A stretch of DNA of 9,234 nt, taken from positions 1 through 9,234 of the forward strand of contig CAYONM010000153.1 in NCBI GenBank assembly GCA_964405325.1, given 5' to 3'. The translations under genes and the position numbers were made by a program. The notes under the pieces are model-generated. The model was not told where the DNA came from, did not search any database, and worked only from the letters and a program-made list of their open reading frames with translations. The stretch comes from CAYONM01 sp964405325 (GTDB lineage Bacteria; Planctomycetota; UBA11346). This document shows positions 6,531-9,234 of the stretch, in pieces (positions within the stretch are counted from its first letter, which is position 1; each line of letters opens with the position of its first letter).

Positions 6531-7116
6531 CACCGCCACTCTGGAACGTCTGTTGCGAGACGCGATCGACCAAGCGGATGCCAAGCTGGCAGCGCTTTCG
6601 GCGCGGCGTCTTTCGGCCGGGCTTCTGGGGGTACGGCGCTTGCCGTTGCAGGAGATCGCCGGTCTGTGTGGCGATGAGGAGCGTCAACTGTGGTCGGTGG
6701 GAATGACCCTGATGGAACAGCCGGCTTTGCGTTTTCTACTGTTGTTGAGTCCAGCGGCGCGTGATGGGATCGTATCGGCGATCATCGATCGCAGGGCCAC
6801 GACCGATGATGAATTGGTCACCAGTTTACTGCAGGAGCTGGGTAATATCCTGGGCAGTACCGTGGCCAACGTCTTGGCCGAATTGATGGCGCATCCGGTC
6901 CATACCACCACACCAGAAGTGGTCTGTGATCTGGCGGGGGCCATTATCAGCACCGCCTTGGCCAGTCTGCACGATGTGGATGACGAGGTGTTGCTGCTGG
7001 ATGTCCCCTTGGCCTTGATGGGGCAATCCCTGGATTGCGTGGTGTTTTTATTGTTCGACACCGATCTGAGTGACAGCCTGGACGGCGATCGGCATACGCG
7101 GAGGTCTATTCCATGA
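6526..7116 (+). CDS. cheC: CheC-family CheY-P phosphatase, copy 2
   Basis: This is a likely aspartyl-phosphate phosphatase acting on a CheY-type receiver. In 196 residues the [DS]-x3-E-x2-N-x22-P signature occurs once and intact: Ser100, Glu104, Asn107 and Pro130, within SLLQELGNILGSTVANVLAE. The next segment, DLAGAIIS, matches DLAGAILS in copy 1. The N-terminal half (LQEIAGLCGDEERQLWSVGM) shows no second working site. It resembles copy 1 in length, single-site layout and C-terminal strand pattern, but is clearly diverged. The start ATG 6526 overlaps the stop of the small insert ORF; an in-frame TGA at 6511 rules out a longer protein. No strong Shine-Dalgarno was noted just upstream, so expression may depend on reinitiation. 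The stop overlaps the next cheY (ATGA). Confidence 0.85.
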   Translation: MSTATLERLLRDAIDQADAKLAALSARRLSAGLLGVRRLPLQEIAGLCGDEERQLWSVGMTLMEQPALRFLLLLSPAARDGIVSAIIDRRATTDDELVTSLLQELGNILGSTVANVLAELMAHPVHTTTPEVVCDLAGAIISTALASLHDVDDEVLLLDVPLALMGQSLDCVVFLLFDTDLSDSLDGDRHTRRSIP

Positions 7117-7508
7117 GTACCGTTTTGATCGTAGACGACGCCCTCTTTATGCGGCGTCTGATCCGAACTGCCTTGGAGCCGTTGGGTTTCGAGGTGATCG
7201 GCGAGGGCAGTAACGGTAGGGAGGCGGTCGAACTCTTCACGGCAACCAAGCCCGACTTGGTCACGCTCGATATCGTCATGCCGGAAATGGATGGGCTCGA
7301 AGCGCTCGCCAGTATTCGTGCTGCAGACAAGCAGGTCCCGGTGATCATGATCACTGCCGTCGACCAGCGCGACTCGATGCTGCGCGCGATGAAACTCGGA
7401 GTATCGGATTTCGTGGTCAAACCCTTCGATGAGGACCGGATCGTTTCGGCGGTCGAAAAAGCCATCGGCAGACGGATGCGTGCTGAAGGCGATGGAGAGG
7501 CACAATGA
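7113..7508 (+). CDS. cheY: CheY, single-domain chemotaxis response regulator
   Basis: This is a canonical stand-alone receiver of 131 residues: Asp8/Asp9 (LIVDDALFMR), Asp53 in TLDIVMPEMDGLEAL, Thr81 (MITAVDQ) and Lys103 (DFVVKPFDE). The aromatic switch position before VVKPF is Phe100. A short charged tail (MRAEGDGEAQ) follows the last helix. It probably receives phosphate from the CheA in the same operon and is dephosphorylated by the CheC-type protein immediately upstream (inference from order). The start ATG 7113 has GGAGG at 7100-7104, 8 nt away, and overlaps the upstream stop by ATGA. The stop overlaps the second STAS gene the same way. It shares short identical DNA stretches with the first receiver, for example TGGTCAAACCCTTCGA at 7414-7429 and 6068-6083. 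Confidence 0.93.
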   Translation: MSTVLIVDDALFMRRLIRTALEPLGFEVIGEGSNGREAVELFTATKPDLVTLDIVMPEMDGLEALASIRAADKQVPVIMITAVDQRDSMLRAMKLGVSDFVVKPFDEDRIVSAVEKAIGRRMRAEGDGEAQ

Positions 7509-7837
7509 AAGAGCTGCAGATACAGGATACGGCCGGCATTCGGGTGGTGCACTTGCGTGAAGGCCTCAATCAGACCGATTGGTTGGGCATGCGTCAGTAT
7601 TTCCACGCCAAGGTCTTTGGCCCCGAGGTGCAGCATGTGGTGCTCGATCTGGATAGCCTGGCCAGTCTGCCCTCCTTGGCCTTTGGTGTCTTTGTCAGTT
7701 TGGCCCGTGAGGCCCAGCGAGCCGGCAAGGCCTTCCATCTGATCCACGTTGCCGAGAAGGTGCGCGACATCATGCAGCGGACGCACATTGATCGGCTGGT
7801 GCCGATCCGCAACAGCCTGGCAGAGTGTCGGTCCTGA
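7505..7837 (+). CDS. STAS-domain (anti-anti-sigma-like) protein, copy 2
   Basis: This 110-residue single-domain protein has the STAS fold pattern: IQDTAGIRVVHLREGLNQTD at the N-terminus, a helix (WLGMRQYFHAKVF), the central strand and turn HVVLDLDSLASLPSLAFGVF, a helix (VSLAREAQRAG), then FHLIHVAEKVRDIMQRTHID. At the usual D-S-[ST]-G phosphosite the sequence is P-S-L-A, so one Ser remains but the Asp and Gly are gone. Regulation by a SpoIIAB-type kinase is therefore doubtful. The start ATG 7505 overlaps the cheY stop, with GGAGAGG at 7494-7500. The gene ends 11 bp before cheB. It is clearly a different protein from the first STAS copy but stands in the same place behind a receiver. Confidence 0.82.
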   Translation: MKELQIQDTAGIRVVHLREGLNQTDWLGMRQYFHAKVFGPEVQHVVLDLDSLASLPSLAFGVFVSLAREAQRAGKAFHLIHVAEKVRDIMQRTHIDRLVPIRNSLAECRS

Positions 7838-7848
7838 TCGGCTGAATC

Positions 7849-8889
7849 ATGGACATCGCGGCACCGGTGTTGCTCTGTGGTGATGCCTCGGGCGGCTTGG
7901 AGGCACTTGCCCGGCAGCTGCGGATCTGGGCGTTGACGCCGGTCCTGGAGGGTGCCGAGCCGCATGCGGTGTGGGCCGCCATTGGTCGGCAACAACCGGG
8001 TTTGATGGTGTTTGATGTCACGGTGCTTCGGCGCGGTGGTCCGGTGTTTCCACGTTTATTGCGTGTCCGTTGGCCGGCGCCGGTGGTGCTGTTGCATCAT
8101 CCGGACGAGGACGTGGAGCCTTTGCGTGAGCTGAGTCAGGCCTGCGATGCCGTTGCCTGTTTGCCGCGCGGTCGACCGCAGGGGCTGGGGCCGGAATTGC
8201 GGGCTCGTTGGCGGACCCTGTTGATCGATCTGGGGCTCGGGTTGGCACGTGGTCGAGGATTCACAACGGCGCGGACGCCAGCACGCCAGCAGCGGATTGT
8301 GAGTGTGAAAGCGGCGCCGCCGCGCGACATCGAGCTGATCCTGATCGGCGCTTCGGCCGGCGGCCCCGAAGCGGTGGAGCGTTTGCTGGCCGGATTGCCC
8401 GCGTCTGGTCCGCCGGTCCTGGTGGTGATCCACATGCCGGCCACCTTCACCAACAGCTACGCTGACCGTTTGAACCTGGGTTGTGCCGTGGAAGTACGAC
8501 AGGCGGTCGATGGCGAACCATTACCGCGCAATACGGCTCTGATCGCCGCGGGCGGTCGGCATCTGCGCCTGCAGCGTCTGGCAGGACGATTGGCGACCCA
8601 AGTCGACGATGGGGCTGCGGTCTCTGGGCATCGGCCGTCAGTGGACGCCTTGTTTGAGTCGTTGGTGCCCTGGGCGCGACCGAACCACGTTGCCATCATC
8701 CTGACCGGCATGGGCGCCGATGGTGCTGCCGGGCTTGCTGCCCTGAGCAAAGCAGGTGTCTGTACCGTGGCTCAGGCCAAGCAGGGCTGTGCCGTGTATG
8801 GCATGCCGAAAAGCGCAGTGGCTGCAGGGGGGGTCCAGCACGAGCTGGTCTTGGAGGAGATGGCGGCGTGGCTGTGCCGGGGTTGGTGA
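7849..8889 (+). CDS. cheB: CheB methylesterase with degenerate N-terminal receiver
   Basis: CheB hydrolyses receptor methyl esters and deamidates receptor glutamines. The C-terminal domain (about 160-345 of 346) has the full triad: Ser169 in LIGASAGGPEA, His195 in VIHMPATF and Asp291 in LTGMGADGAAG. The N-terminal half (1-122) has receiver-like strands but a worn active site. LLCGDASGG replaces the acidic pair (one Asp kept), Asp56 is present (GLMVFDVTV), HHPDED stands where Thr/Ser is expected, and the Lys of the KP motif is Leu105 (ACLPRG). Phosphorylation control is therefore doubtful. A basic linker (about 130-160) joins the halves. The start is ATG 7849, 11 bp after the STAS stop; upstream bases give only a weak Shine-Dalgarno. 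It is the last gene of the operon in view. Confidence 0.93.
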   Translation: MDIAAPVLLCGDASGGLEALARQLRIWALTPVLEGAEPHAVWAAIGRQQPGLMVFDVTVLRRGGPVFPRLLRVRWPAPVVLLHHPDEDVEPLRELSQACDAVACLPRGRPQGLGPELRARWRTLLIDLGLGLARGRGFTTARTPARQQRIVSVKAAPPRDIELILIGASAGGPEAVERLLAGLPASGPPVLVVIHMPATFTNSYADRLNLGCAVEVRQAVDGEPLPRNTALIAAGGRHLRLQRLAGRLATQVDDGAAVSGHRPSVDALFESLVPWARPNHVAIILTGMGADGAAGLAALSKAGVCTVAQAKQGCAVYGMPKSAVAAGGVQHELVLEEMAAWLCRGW

Positions 8890-9132
8890 GGCCAATCGGG
8901 CTGCGCAAAGCTCGGCCCTCCTGTCGTCGGCACTTCGGCAGCAAGCTCCGGTCAATCCAGTGACGCTGACCCAGGTGGTGACGAGGCATGGTCCACGCTT
9001 TGCGAGCTTTGCGCTCGCTCTGGGGGAGGCCACAGGGCCGCTCAAAGCTCTGAGGTCGGCAGGCGCTCATTGCTGCAATAGGAGGCCTCCTTACCAGCAG
9101 GACCACTACTCGTTCAAGCCATAGGACCTGAT
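8890..9132. other. Noncoding stretch after cheB
   Basis: No convincing gene was seen; open frames here are extensions of shadow frames from inside cheB and resemble no known protein. The stretch contains an imperfect 16-bp direct repeat (GGGCTGCGCAAAGCTC at 8898-8913 and GGGCCGCTCAAAGCTC at 9035-9050), a small stem-loop (GCGAGC 9002-9007 with GCTCGC 9013-9018) without a T run, and the 12-bp palindrome AGGAGGCCTCCT (9080-9091). None makes a clear intrinsic terminator. Confidence 0.5.
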
Positions 9133-9218
9133 TGTCTCTCACAGAGGCGCGGAGGCACGGATAAACAGGCTGTTTTCTGGGCTCTTTCTCCGTGTTCTCC
9201 GCGCCTTTGTGAGAGACA
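9133..9218. repeat. Long imperfect inverted repeat (REP/MITE-like), possible transcription end
   Basis: The left arm at 9133-9161 begins TGTCTCTCACAGAGGCGCGG. It pairs with the right arm at 9189-9218, whose reverse complement begins TGTCTCTCACAAAGGCGCGG. Over about 29 positions there are two mismatches and one single-base gap. The loop (9162-9188) is 27 nt and T/C-rich. Sequences of the type 'ctccgcgcctctgcgtgagag' are known as dispersed intergenic repeats in many Proteobacteria, so this is probably a member of such a family. RNA from either strand would fold into a very stable hairpin and could protect the 3' end of the operon mRNA or help end transcription, although no T run follows. Confidence 0.7.
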
Positions 9219-9234
9219 CCATGATGGGCACCTC

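Noticed and set aside
9002..9018. Stem-loop GCGAGC-TTTGC-GCTCGC as a terminator
   Set aside because: Only six base pairs and no T run follows; too weak to call a terminator.
9080..9091. Perfect palindrome AGGAGGCCTCCT as operator or ribosome site
   Set aside because: No loop, no gene start at suitable distance (next ATG has no supported ORF), and short palindromes like this occur by chance.
8756..9124. 122-codon plus-strand frame running from inside cheB into the downstream region
   Set aside because: It begins in an out-of-frame position inside conserved cheB sequence, has low-complexity Arg/Trp/Ser content, no domain, and no ribosome site.
8696..9142. Minus-strand frame of 148 codons covering the region after cheB
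   Set aside because: Basic, Pro/Arg-rich translation with no known domain, overlapping cheB antisense; more likely repeat-type noncoding DNA.
1..9234. CRISPR array, tRNA, rRNA, transposase or phage genes
   Set aside because: No regular spaced repeats, no tRNA-like cloverleaf, no rRNA-like sequence and no transposase or integrase motifs were seen.

Overview
The window holds one dense, co-directional (+ strand) chemosensory operon from what is probably a Gammaproteobacterium. That assignment is an inference from the moderately GC-rich coding style, the operon content and the type of dispersed repeat at the 3' end; no taxonomic marker gene is present. From base 1 to 8889 nearly every junction is a start/stop overlap (ATGA or TGATG), so the genes are almost certainly co-transcribed and translationally coupled. 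No promoter is visible because the operon begins upstream of the window.

Layout: the C-terminal part of a methyl-accepting chemotaxis protein (1-832), CheR methyltransferase (813-1661), a 1003-residue CheA with two HPt domains (1658-4669), a CheC/CheX-family phosphatase (4669-5274), CheD deamidase (5267-5761), a CheY-like receiver (5761-6135), a STAS protein (6132-6422), a ~107-bp insertion-like segment flanked by an 11-bp near-identical direct repeat (6413-6530), a second CheC-family phosphatase (6526-7116), a second CheY (7113-7508), a second STAS protein (7505-7837), and a CheB methylesterase with a degenerate receiver (7849-8889). Downstream, 8890-9132 has no convincing gene, and 9133-9218 is a long imperfect inverted repeat of the dispersed REP/MITE-like kind.

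How the parts fit together (partly inference): the receptor controls CheA. CheR, CheB and CheD adjust receptor methylation and amidation. CheA passes phosphate to two stand-alone receivers, each with its own CheC-type phosphatase and STAS protein beside it. The operon therefore reads as a repeated cassette, [CheC - (CheD) - receiver - STAS] then [CheC - receiver - STAS], served by a kinase whose HPt + P2-like unit is also doubled. No CheW, flagellar, pilus or diguanylate cyclase gene is in the window, so the output is unknown. The twin-channel arrangement and the insertion at the boundary of the two cassettes are the most notable points.
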